Positions 1 through 10,560 of a stretch of DNA of 64,000 nt are shown in pieces. A program made the translations under genes and the position numbers. The notes under the pieces were generated by a model. It ran no database searches. It worked only from the letters and a program-made list of their open reading frames with translations, and was not told the origin of the DNA. How positions within the stretch are numbered: position 1 is the stretch's first letter; each line of letters begins with the position of its first letter. The stretch is from Camarhynchus parvulus (lineage: Eukaryota; Chordata; Aves; Passeriformes; Thraupidae), in contig NC_044572.1 in the NCBI RefSeq assembly GCF_901933205.1, forward strand, positions 76,319,465 through 76,383,464, written 5' to 3'.

Positions 1-2214
1 CTGTGAAGAAAACTTGCTAACACTTTATATGAAGTTCAGAGTTATATAATAATGCAGTACAGAAGTTGGAAAATATGAAAGCTAAAACCTTAGGCATCAG
101 CCTGCCTATGGTGTCTACCTCTGTACTTTCCTCTGTACCATTGTTTCTCTCCCCTACTGGAAACTCAATCTCTGTGTAATCCTATTAGAATTTTCTCTGT
201 GCTATGTCTGGTATTTTGTTCCTGTCTTACCAAGAATGTTACCTTCTTTATTTTTTCCCTTTGATTGTTTTACCATAGCCATCTCCTTGTTTGGACTGCT
301 CTTTTTGCCTTGAAGACTACTCATGAGAAAGGCATTAAGGACATATCCAAATGTTGTATTATAAAAACGCCTGAACAAACTCTGTGTGAGTTTCAAAAGC
401 CAGATAGAGTGGCATTAAATCTAAGACAATCTTGCTGAAGGGCAAGGTATGTTAGCATGAGTGTCTTATCATATTCAGAAACTGAATGTTTTGTGCCCCA
501 TCATTTTCCAACATAAGCATAAGAGTTCAAGTTGCCTGTAGTGTATTGAACTGATATATTTTTACTGCAGCTTCTGAAAGATGTAGTCATTGTTGATAAC
601 ATTACATTTATCAACACTTCCATTCTCAATCTGCACTGGCAGTTTTGCTTGATTTTTAATTTTTTTTTTGTCTAATCAAAAGCCTCTAGGAACTTTTGTC
701 CTGAGATGGTTGCTATTCTCACTATGCCATACTATCTGTCTGCATACAGTATTTGACAGTCTCAGTTTTTTGTGGTTTTACACATAATGTTGGTCTGATG
801 ACATCCTGCATGCCCTTAAATGTTTTGTCACAGGTTGAAGCAGCAGCTAAAATGTGCTGAACAACTTCAAGGGTGTCTGGCATTTTAGCCTTTACTTGAC
901 AGCTGAGTGTAAATGTTATGCTCCAAAAACACAGTTGGAAACTGAAATGAAAGAAAATAATTCTTTAAACTCTTTATACAAAGACTAGGTCTGAAAGATC
1001 TTTCCCAAATGTTTTTATTTGTGTAGATTGATTTGTGTCCCAATCCACGGTGCAGAGACTCTGTACCCTATATCTTCTGTGTTATTTCTCCATGAAAACA
1101 ACCTAGTTTTAGGAGAAAACTTTCAGTGGACAGAGAACATATGATACTGCTCTCTATCTCAAATACAGACATGCAGATGCAGTTTCCTATATGTGGGCAC
1201 TCTAATTCAGTTGATGAACTGTGGGAAGCATTTAACTAAACTAACAGCTTCCTGTCCTATTTGGGTTTTGCTAGAAAACCAATTTTGTAAATGGAGGTTT
1301 GACAGAACAGTTGTCTTCTGCTACAGTGTCACAAAACTATTTACCTTGATCTCTGTTCCAAATCCCATTCAAAGCAACATCATCTTTAAAGTTGAGCAAC
1401 CATTTAACAGCCCCTAAGAAACTTCCTAGAGAGAAAATGAGACATCTTTTAATGCATAGTCTTATGAAGCATTTCTATTTAGTGAATCAGTATCATAGGC
1501 TATTTTTCAATAAGGTCACAAATATATGTTATAAAAACGGCTAAACTTTTTAAGTCTGTAGCTTATTCTGACCCTAGAGAACAAGCACAAGAATCATAAG
1601 CTACTCCAGGTTGACAGCCTCTTTAAGACGATTCATGATCTCTTTCCATATTTTTTTCTATAAGCACTATTGAACTTTCCTTCACATCATCCACTACACA
1701 GGAAGAAACCCAGACTGTGAGATACAAGTGTCTCTGCTTTTTGCATTCATCCACTGTCTCACTGGTATACCTTTCTATTGACATGATGCTCACAGAACAG
1801 AAAAAGCATTTAAGGAACAATTGACATCTACCATTTCTTTATGATGATCACAACTGTCTTCAGAGTGAATTCAGCTCTGACTGTCAACTCTGGCATCAGG
1901 GTGTTAACTTTGAGTTAGTTGTTTCAGCCTCTGTTTGTTTTGGATGCAGGTCATAGGCAGCTCCAGTTTGTGGATAGCTCTAGTTCATTTCAGCTTTTGA
2001 TTTTATCTCCAGCTCATTCACAGTTCCCATGTTTCTGCTCTGATTTTTTCAGGTCCAGCACATACATGGCTCCACCAATTATGTCTCAGTTTGTCCACAG
2101 GTCCTCTTCAGTTCTGGTTAATTTCAGCACCCATTTCATTTAATTTCTCGTGTGTTTTGACAAGGTTTTAAATCATTGGGCCCTGCCAGGAGAACCAGGT
2201 CCAGCCTGCTGGAC
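1..2214. other. AT-rich non-coding sequence, nothing assigned
   Basis: I see no recognisable gene, repeat family or RNA gene here. Open frames in both strands are under 75 codons and have no domain-like composition. Base composition is like the rest of the unique sequence in the window (roughly one third G+C). It could be intronic or intergenic. Confidence 0.6.
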
Positions 2215-2942
2215 CCATGACCCATTCTGTCATGGCAAAATGGGTCAATGAGAGGAGAGCAGTGGATGTTGTCTACCTTGACTTCAGCAAGGCTTTTGAT
2301 ACTTATTCCCATAATATCCTCATAGGCAAGGCCAGGAAATGTGGGTTACATGAATGAACAGTGTGGTGGATCAAGAACTAATAGAATACAGAGCTCATAG
2401 GGTCATGATCAGAGGAATAAAATCCAGTTTGAGGTCCTTGTGGCCAGGAGGGTCCATCTGGAGTGCTCTCTCCAGTTCTGAGCTCAATATTAGAAAGGCA
2501 AGGAGCAACTGGAGAGGGACGAGTGAAGGGCTCCCTCAGGATGAGGGTTCTGAAATATTTTTCTGATGAGGAGAGACTGAGGGAGGTGGGTCTGTTTTGT
2601 CTGGACAAGAGAAGACTGAGAGCATATAAATATCTCCAAGGCAGGTGCCCAGAGAATGGTGCCATATCCTTTTCTGTGGTGCCCAGTGACAAGACAACAA
2701 GTAATGGCCATAAACTAAAACACAACTTGCACCTCAGCATGAGGAAGAACTTTACTGTAAGGGTGGCAGAGCACTGGAACAGGCTGCCCAGGGAGATTGT
2801 GGAGTGTCCCTCTTTACAGACATGCAAAACCAACCTGAGCACATTCTGTTTTAACCTGCCCTAAGTGATTTAGCCTTGGCAGGGGGATTGGATTAGATGA
2901 CCTCCAGAGGTCCCTCCCAACCCTAATGATTCTGTGATTTTA
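2215..2942 (+). mobile_element. CR1 LINE fragment, internally deleted, with 3' end
   Basis: This is a non-LTR retrotransposon remnant of the CR1 (chicken repeat 1) group. Translation from about 2235 in the frame of position 2262 gives the reverse-transcriptase block VDVVYLDFSKAFDT, which is highly typical of CR1 ORF2. Slightly downstream, in another frame, RAHRVMIRGIKSS matches the next conserved stretch of the same domain. The sequence then jumps, within about 100 bases, to the region coding the C-terminal end of ORF2, so most of the reverse-transcriptase core is deleted. The element ends in the CR1 3' untranslated region, with the 'gacctccagaggtccctccc' block followed by a single ATTCTGTGA unit near 2929-2937. 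Frameshifts and stops show that it is dead. The 5' limit is uncertain by some tens of bases. Confidence 0.93.
2463..2864 (+). pseudogene. CR1 ORF2 C-terminal remnant (open for 133 codons)
   Basis: This open frame lies wholly inside the CR1 copy. Around residues 28-55 it reads like the CR1 'RLRELGLFxLxKRRLRxD' segment (seen here as ERLREVGLFCLDKRRLRAYK). Near residues 105-125 it carries [16 protein letters not shown], a hallmark of the ORF2 carboxy end. The ATG at 2463 is accidental: it falls in the junction left by the internal deletion and is not a natural start. Full-length CR1 ORF2 proteins are many times longer and carry endonuclease and reverse-transcriptase domains, so this piece has no enzymatic capacity. 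The overlapping antisense frames at 2378-2842 and 2490-2711 are shadows of it. Confidence 0.85.
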
Positions 2943-3650
2943 TCTTACTGATGATGTGCATGACAATTCCCTGCTCATATGTATTGATTGCAAACAGACC
3001 AAACAGTGACGTTTGCAAATAAAACTCTAGGTGCAATTCAAAGTTCTAGGAGACCCCAAACTACAAGTTAGAAAGATAAAGCAGGAAAAGGGTATTTCCT
3101 TAACTAACTGTAGTTGTTCACTCTCACATGTATGAAACTGGGTAAGATGCAACTTTTAGTCTGATCATGCAGACTTTTCATCTGTCACATACTGTTTATT
3201 ATGGTGAGACCAAATAATTTGTCTTATAAAACACATACTCCGAAAGCATAAAGTTAAAAAAAAAAACAAAACTGGGGAATCACACTTGTTTTCTTCTTTT
3301 ATATTTTAACACTTTCGTTCTATATTTACAGTGTCACTGACCAAAAAAATTGCAGTCAAACAAGCAGTGAAGTTATTTCAGATACAGCTAACAAACTGTT
3401 TCCACTAATCAGAAACTTTTGATAAAATAATCCCAACTTTTATGTTGGAATGAAACTGGAGGATTTTAGTATTTTTTAAGAGTACATTCTGTTAGTTGAG
3501 TGACTGTATAACAGAGAGTAATACTTACTCAACAGTTTGTAATTATAAGTTGAAATAAAATAACAAGGACTTGCTGAATTCGGCTTTCTAAGCCCTCCTG
3601 AGGAAATACAGATTAGAACAGATATAATATATAAAAATTGAAATAATTCT

Positions 3651-3688
3651 TAAGCTTTATGTCTTAACATAAGCTTTATGTCTTAACA
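3651..3688. repeat. Perfect 19 bp tandem duplication
   Basis: The unit taagctttatgtcttaaca occurs twice head to tail (3651-3669 and 3670-3688) without a mismatch. A recent replication-slippage event is the simplest explanation. It runs directly into the palindrome at 3685-3706, which shares the 'cttaa' and 'taagctt' words with the unit. Confidence 0.95.
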
Positions 3689-3706
3689 TCTTAAGCTTAA
3701 GATGTT
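3685..3706. repeat. Perfect 22 bp palindrome
   Basis: The left arm aacatcttaag (3685-3695) is followed directly by its exact reverse complement (3696-3706). There is no loop, so it would form a cruciform or hairpin only weakly. The left arm overlaps the end of the 19 bp duplication. It may have arisen by template switching in the same event. Confidence 0.95.
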
Positions 3707-4798
3707 TTTGGGAAATGAAGTGCAATTTTCATAGTACTTTTATAAGCAAATTATCTTAAAAATTGCTTAAAACAAATTCTAATATTCTAAAAACATTCTG
3801 CATTGGTATTTGTAGTAATAATAATGTTTCCAGTTAGAAAAATAAGTCTGATACACTTAGCCCACTTTATTAGGGCATCATGTGGAAGAGGAAATAAAAG
3901 TTGTAGGAAAATCCACCCAACCATTTTTTTTCCCTCACTCATTTTTCCTGTGTAACCTTCTTCTCATATAAAAAATTGACACCCTCCATCTTAAAGACAT
4001 GGTAATTTATTGATTTTTCCTCATGAGTGTGGTTAATCCATTTCAGGATACATTTATATTCCTGAACTTAACAGTCTTTGTTAGGAGGCAAAAGTGGTTC
4101 AGGGGCATGGAGATATAGTGACTGCATTTAAAATTTAAATGAGCTACATATTCCTGCTCTTGACTATTTAATGGATGGAATGGGAAACAGAACTTTTATG
4201 TACATGCAAAAAAGTATTGCTAAAAATATTAGTTGGCCAAATAGCTTAGTGTTTCAAAAATCAGGTTTTTTATACTGTGTCTGTAGAACAGATATGGTGG
4301 TGTGAACTTCTTATTCCCCAATCTAATGTTTTCATTATGATTTGTCACAATAAAACTTAAAATTGTGTTTTGCAACATTTCTTGTGGGCTGTAGTATTTT
4401 TTATAAAATGTTAAGTTCAGCTGCTTCAAAAAATCTGTCTGCACACTCTCCTCTAATGAAAGCCTGAGAAGCTTTTAGAAAAAAAAGTAAGCTGAGGTTG
4501 TGAAATAGTGTCTACTGTTGTAAAATGTATTATTTAAACAAATAAGGATAATTGCTGACATTCATGCAGACAAGTGCTTATAAGGAAACAAAAATACAGA
4601 ACCTAAGAATAGAACATACGGAAAAAAAATTAAAGAAATAAATATTTAAATGGATTGTTTCTTCTGCAGACAAATCTTGAATAATAACAACATTCCAAGC
4701 AAGTTAGTCAAAGGAATGTTTGAAATGCTCCTGTTTTGGAATTCGACTTTCTAGTTCTAAATTTATATTTTTTGTTTCAAAATCAGTTGGGATTGTGA

Positions 4799-4818
4799 TT
4801 TTTTTTTTTTTTTTTTTT
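4799..4818 (+). repeat. Poly(T) run of 20
   Basis: An uninterrupted T run is followed by TTTTG and TTTG units. A second run of about 14 T lies at 4920-4933. The first could be the reverse complement of a retroposon poly(A) tail, but no retroposon body is recognisable to its left. A simple-repeat origin is therefore as likely. Confidence 0.85.
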
Positions 4819-5759
4819 GTTTTGTTCAGTTTGGTTTGTTTGTAATTTTAGGACAGAAACTGCCAGAGCAATTCATACTGTCTACTCAGACACAGGTTTC
4901 CTAAAATGTTTGATGCAACTTTTTTTTTTTTTTACTTGAAACTTTTATTTCTTAGACAAGAGGAGAAGCTGGGGATAAACTTGGCATTTCCTTATTTTTT
5001 CTGTCTCTGAGGATGTCTTGTAGATGAAATCTTAAGGATGTACCACTGTAAAATTTCTAGTTAAATTTTTAATTGGGTTAGCAAAACCTGACAACAGTGT
5101 CTATGTGTTCCATATTTTTATAAAACTGAAAATTAGTATTTGCAACATAATGGAAATGGGGTACAGGAGACTCAATGTATTTGCTTTTTTCTCTGAATGC
5201 CATGATAAGGAAATGAGATCTTAGATTGTTAGATATGATATTTAGTATTAATTTTAGCTTAATAAGTGCTTGCTTGATCCATTTAACAGTACAAAAAACT
5301 TTGACTCAGGGATTTGGAGGATTTGTTATTCCTTTGTTCAGCAGCAGGAAAACTTTGAATGAGAACTCAAAAGAAAATTTAAAAAATGAAGCATTATATA
5401 TTTTTTAAAATTCAATTTAATTGTAAGGAAGTGCTTGAAGATTATTCTAGAAAGTTAATTTTTCTGCATCCCATTAGATGCTTTGTCGCTGCTAGGTGGT
5501 TAAAGCTGGAGTCTCTAAGAAAGAGAGAAAACAAGTCTCTAGCAAGACTGTATCCCTTGCTGAGATAAATATTTATGCATATTTCCCTGCCTCACAACCA
5601 CTTTCATGCCAGGTATCAGAGATATGAGATGATGATTTTTATCCAAATTTGACAAGTGAACAAGTGGAGTTAAAAATTCTTTTATCAAACTGTATACCTG
5701 AATACAAGAGGATACCCTAAATAGAGCTAAGGTCTCCCTGTTTGGGAAATAATCCGTCC

Positions 5760-6570
5760 CAACTCACCAAAGAGTAACACGAGTGCATAAGGACATTTTG
5801 TAACACACAATAGAGACTCTTCTTGTGAATATAAGAAAATCCTTTGAACCATAAATTTAAATCAAGTCAGGCTTCATTATTCCTGCTGTTCACAGAAATG
5901 CTTGTTTCTACAACCACTTGTTAGTGCCAGCAAAAACATTCCAGCACTCTGACCAAGGGATCCTTATCAATCAAGCCTGATAAGAGACTGGCACATACCA
6001 TTTCTTCCCTGGAGAAAAATTAAAAAGTCAGGAAGTTGAACTCTGACACGACACTTTCTTCAAATTTAGCAACTCTGTCTGAAGCAAATATATTAATGAT
6101 GAAGAGACGGTTAATAGAGTCTATCTCATTAACAGACATCAGGGAGTGAACTCTGAATGAATTCCTAAGCCTAATTAAAAAAATAAAAGGATAGAGGTAC
6201 TATGGGGTTATTTCTTTGTCCACACAATTGTGATTTATGAGGTTCCTTAACACTTTCTCTTCCAGTAACTGCACATCAACATTAGGCAAGATCCTATTTA
6301 AGAGTAATTTGGCCAAATATTATCATTACAAAACCACTCGTTATGTATACTTGCAGAACAGAATCTAAGCCCCAGTGAAAATATAACCCTTTCAGTTAAA
6401 ACATCCTATCTGTGTTTCTGTCACCCATTCCATGTTAATAAAAGCAAATGTCCTGATTTACGCTGAAGAAATACACTGCGAAAAGAGGAGTCAATGGTGT
6501 CTAGTCAGTTGTCCACGCTACAGTGTGTGATGTCTTTTGCAGCACATAATAATTGATTGTATCTTGAACT
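5760..6570. other. Candidate conserved non-coding block
   Basis: There is no coding frame of note and no repeat similarity. The text lacks the runs and slippage patterns of the flanks. It is rich in homeodomain-like TAAT/ATTA words ('cctaattaaaa', 'ctcattaaca'), GATAAG words ('ctgataagag') and E-box-like words. This is the look of a vertebrate developmental enhancer, but the call rests on texture only. Alignment with other bird or mammal genomes is needed to decide. Confidence 0.3.
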
Positions 6571-8989
6571 GTTGAAACAATTCTGTCTCTCTTGGTCTTT
6601 TGACTGAAAAAAAAAGATTGTTTTATGCTCCAGGTAGTGCTAGTTGTATATAGTGCTGCTGGATTTTCCCAGAGAAATTTGAAAGCAAATCTGGAGGATG
6701 GAGGCTTTTCTTACTGTTGATCTTGTATATGTGGATAAGGGGGGGCTCTTACTTTTAAACTCTTATCTTTATGCTTTCATTTTTTCACCAGTTTTGGAAA
6801 TCAGGAACTCCCAGTGTTATGTCCCTGGCTTCAGACATGTATCTAAAAAGACTGTAAATTATGTAAAACTAGACCTGATGTGAAACAACCAGTATCAGGG
6901 TGAATTCAGATTCAATAGGTTCAAGACTGAAAAATCTGTGGTTCTTGTTAAGACCGCCAACTATGACTCAAACCACCAGGAATTACTTTCAATTTCCAAT
7001 ATTGTAGGGGTGGAACATAAGTGTAAACACTTATCTTCAGGAAAAGCAAGGTGTTGGAAACATCACCAGTGTTTTAACTGAAACTTAACTTGTTACATTT
7101 TTTTACATGCATAGGGAAATTATTTTTTTTTCTTTTGGTTTCTTTTGTAACCCAAAATAATAAACCACCAAGAGCTCTTCTAATTGCAAATCTGATTATA
7201 AACATGAAAATTATATCAGCTTGGGTCCCAGAAGGATTCACAGGCTGGCCTTTTGGTCAATGCCATTTTAAGAGCTGTGTTTAAGCTCTGGGAATCTGCA
7301 GTGGTTGAATTGTTCTGATTTTCTAATATTTGGAAGTCTATTCCTTACTTCACTAAAGAGAGTAAAGTAAAAGTATTTGTGCAGAGGAGCAGTGAGACAT
7401 GGGGATTATATTTCTGATTTTAGATATTTAACTTGTGTATGTAAATTAAAACTTTTTTGCTGTAAACTCCTAACATAAGTAATGAAGTTAAACAGAAATG
7501 TAGTCCTGTCTCTTTTCTGAGGAAGTCTGCAGTGTTTAAAAACTCAAAGTATCTGGTTTACATGCACCTAAGCAGTTAAATCTTGGGTTTGGTACTGTTA
7601 TCTTCCAGCTCTTACTGTCACCTCCTATGGCCAGGCATAATGAAAATTCACCCTGTTGCTGGTGGCTGACCTTCTGAGTTAGCTGCACTGAAGCACATAG
7701 TAGGGTTTTGAACATGAGGTGAAGTGCATCTTACTGTGAAAAGCTGTCAAAGACCTTTGTAGTACAGGAATCCAGACAGATCTGATCTGAGGCTCCCAGC
7801 AGTAACTGTCTGTATGCTTGATGATGAAAAGGCTCCTGGCTTGTATCCCTCTGGAAAAGGCTTGGATGGAAATAGTCAAGAATTCTGAAAAAAAAAAGAA
7901 AAAAGAAAAAAGCAACCCTCACCCCAAAAAAACACAACAAAAATCAAATAAATAAATAACTAACATTTCAAACCATATAAAAATACATTTATTCAAATGT
8001 GTCAAATTAATTGATCAGATGAGAGAGAGACAGACTATTTTTAAGGCATATAGATTTGTTAGTCATTGTGGTTATTGAAGACCTAAGTTCTGCCTCAGAT
8101 CTTCTCAGATGACAGAGGTTACTTTCATTATTTTAGTGGGTTTTTTTTTCTTTTTTTTTTTCTAGCATGAGAGACTGAGAATGACCTAATTCTGACTGAT
8201 CAATAGATAAAAGACAAAATGTGAGAAAACTTCAAAATATGATCTTCCCTCAGGGTCTTCCACACTGTCAACTAGGACTCCTTGTTGTACAGATATTGTC
8301 TTTCTACTTCTAGGAGAAAAAAAAAAAAAGGGAAAAGGAGCAGCTTAGTGTTGTCCATCAATTTTTTTTATCAGGTCAAAGGAAAAAGCTTCTTAGAGCA
8401 CAAGAGGATGATCCACAGTGAAAAAGCCAGCCAGTGTTGTGGCAAATTGAGCAGACAGTTGATAGGCAGTGTCTTAGGCTGCAGAGGGGATACTTTGAGG
8501 GTGTTATGAGAGGCCAGTGTCCAGTCTGGGGTGTGCTGCCCCAGTGCTAATGCTGCTGTCACTGACCTCATGACTGCAGCTTTTTTAGCACTGGGTTTTA
8601 CTCTAGAAAAGGCACAGGAGTAGCTAATCCATCAGCTGCTCTTTGAAGTGAAATAAGTGAGAAGACTGCAGCATAAACTAAAAGTTAACTGCGTAATGTC
8701 AGAAATTCAGTCTCCCGGCATGAGCTAAATGTTCCTTGAAGTGCCTACTAAAATAATTTTGTATTATAAGGAGCCTTTACCAGCAAGTAAAATATTCTTG
8801 CAAATAAAAATATTCTCACACATGTCTTGAAAAAACAGCATTGGAAATGCATACACCAAAATACTTAGGTGTTTAATTCTTTAGGTACAGCAAGAAGTAA
8901 ATTCTCACAATACACCTTCTTCCTGATCTCTGTGTACTGACACTTCAAGAGTCTGAGCTATGGGAAATTTTTATCTGAGACCCTATTGT
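6571..8989. other. AT-rich non-coding sequence, nothing assigned
   Basis: No recognisable gene or transposon is present. A-rich tracts at about 7887-7912 and 8314-8337 create phenylalanine- or lysine-rich open frames with no domain content. T-rich tracts occur at about 8141-8162. Confidence 0.6.
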
Positions 8990-9120
8990 CTTTACCAGTG
9001 TTCATAGTGAAAAGAACAAAGCCAAGGACGGGGTAGTTTGCATTCTGCATTTAAACAGCAGCTGATTAGGTGATAACAGCATTAATTACTCTTTGGCAGA
9101 CAAACAGCCTAGGTAATCAA
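8990..9120. other. Candidate conserved non-coding block
   Basis: A short block has complex sequence, including 'acagcagctgattagg' (E-box CAGCTG next to ATTAGG) and 'agcattaattactc' (TAATTA). Such clusters of E-box and homeodomain core words are common in conserved enhancers. There is no open frame across it and no repeat similarity. The call is inferred from composition only. Confidence 0.25.
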
Positions 9121-10299
9121 AATTGTATTTTCTGCAGTGAGATTTGTATTGTAATGAGAAAATAGATGCCAGACACAGCATTTTGGAGAAGGAACCTGGA
9201 CAAACTCGGGCTCCTCTCTCTCTCTAGGTGTAGTAGCAGTACTGCCAGCTGGTAGATTGATTGTTGCACATCACTGAGCGTTGGGGTAAGGCTGCACCCT
9301 CCTACTAGAGGAAAAGGCATTATTGTATAAGTACTAAAAAATATATACACAGGAAAATTATTTAATTATAGATACTACTTCCTAAAATATTACGAAAAAT
9401 GTATTATATTTAAGCTACTGTTAAATGATAATTCCTAGATTTTATTTTTTGGGGCAATAATATGGTTTCCCGTTTTCTTTCAAATACATAAGATGAGGCT
9501 TCTGCCATTGATACAGCTTGAAAATGAAATAAACTTTTACAATGAAGCAAAATCAAGCACCAAAGTAAAATTATAGTTGAATATTGCAAATATTTACTAG
9601 GAAATCTATGACCAACAATAATTAATATTTTGAATTAGATGCATCCTAGGTGCTATCTCTGGAGGAACACTCCAGCTCATTCATTTTCACTGTTACTTTT
9701 TTGTTGCCATTTCACTGAATCCCTCTTTATTTGTATTTTATTGGATCCCTATTTTTTTTTATGCTGAGAAAATGCAGTTCCAATTATGACCAAGTAAAAA
9801 AATGTGCTAATTTAGAAACATTGTCTGAAAATCAGACCATATGCCTCTATAAACAGTATGTTTCGTTAAGTTTTCTTATATTTCAGTTACTACTTTCAGA
9901 ACTTCTATTCAAAACAAACCTAAACTGTCATTATAACAAAGCTGTCAAGAAAATTGATAACAAGAGTGTTCTGAAAGTTATCTACAAAGTACATTTTTTG
10001 CAAGGAGCTATTGATTACTTCTCCATTAAGATGGGTGAGGTTAGGTGAACCCACAGAATTAGGACTTGTCCTCTTCTGAAAACAGTTCCAGAACACAGAG
10101 TTCCACTTATGATTTTCAGAAATTTGAAGAATACTCAGTCAAAAAGATGGGAGAGTACTCTAAATCTCAGGAGACTGAAGAAAATTTTAATCTTTTGTGC
10201 TGCTGCTAGCACAAACTTGGTTTTGTTTTTGTTTTTGGCTTTGTTTTTTTTTTTAATAATGCCACGCATGTTGTATTTCTCTTTTGTTTGGTATGTTCT
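9121..10299. other. AT-rich non-coding sequence, nothing assigned
   Basis: Nothing is recognised. A 105-codon frame at 9731-10048 is lysine-, leucine- and asparagine-rich, as expected of translated AT-rich DNA, and shows no motif. A short CT run lies near 9211-9224. Confidence 0.6.
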
Positions 10300-10560
10300 T
10301 TAATTGCAGTTTTTGTTTCAGTTTGTCCTGCCAATGGGAAATCCTCATTTAGGTTTCATTGGTGTGTCCAGTTATTAGAATCATTAATGCCAGAGTCTTG
10401 TCATAAATTCAATTACAACAGCTGTTGCATACAAGCAATTAGACATCTGCGCAGCCGCTCCCTCCTTGCCTCTGCCTTTTATCATTCTGTTGCTGCAACT
10501 AGATTCATAATTTATATCTCTACTGCGCCTTCCGTGCATGGGATCTTGAACAATTAACTT
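10300..10560. other. Candidate conserved non-coding block
   Basis: The block contains 'cattaatgccag', 'caattacaacagctg', 'tctgcgcagccgctccc' and several pyrimidine-rich words, with CpG dinucleotides that are rare in the flanks. It is not similar to any repeat I know. A frame of 89 codons crosses it (10288-10557), but the peptide has no recognisable domain. An enhancer or an untranslated exon are both possible. Confidence 0.3.

Larger units (their letters stand above)
2943..5759. other. AT-rich non-coding sequence with simple repeats
   Basis: No gene or interspersed-repeat family is recognised. The stretch holds a 19 bp tandem duplication with an adjoining palindrome (listed separately) and two long T runs at 4799-4818 and 4920-4933. 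Open frames are at most about 70 codons and carry no visible domain. Confidence 0.6.

Noticed and set aside
2378..2842. 154-codon minus-strand open frame
   Set aside because: It is antisense to the CR1 ORF2 remnant. CR1 tails often leave long antisense frames, and no domain is present.
7679..7940. Two overlapping minus-strand frames with a Phe run
   Set aside because: They are created by an A-rich tract at about 7887-7912, sit in different frames, and have no motif.
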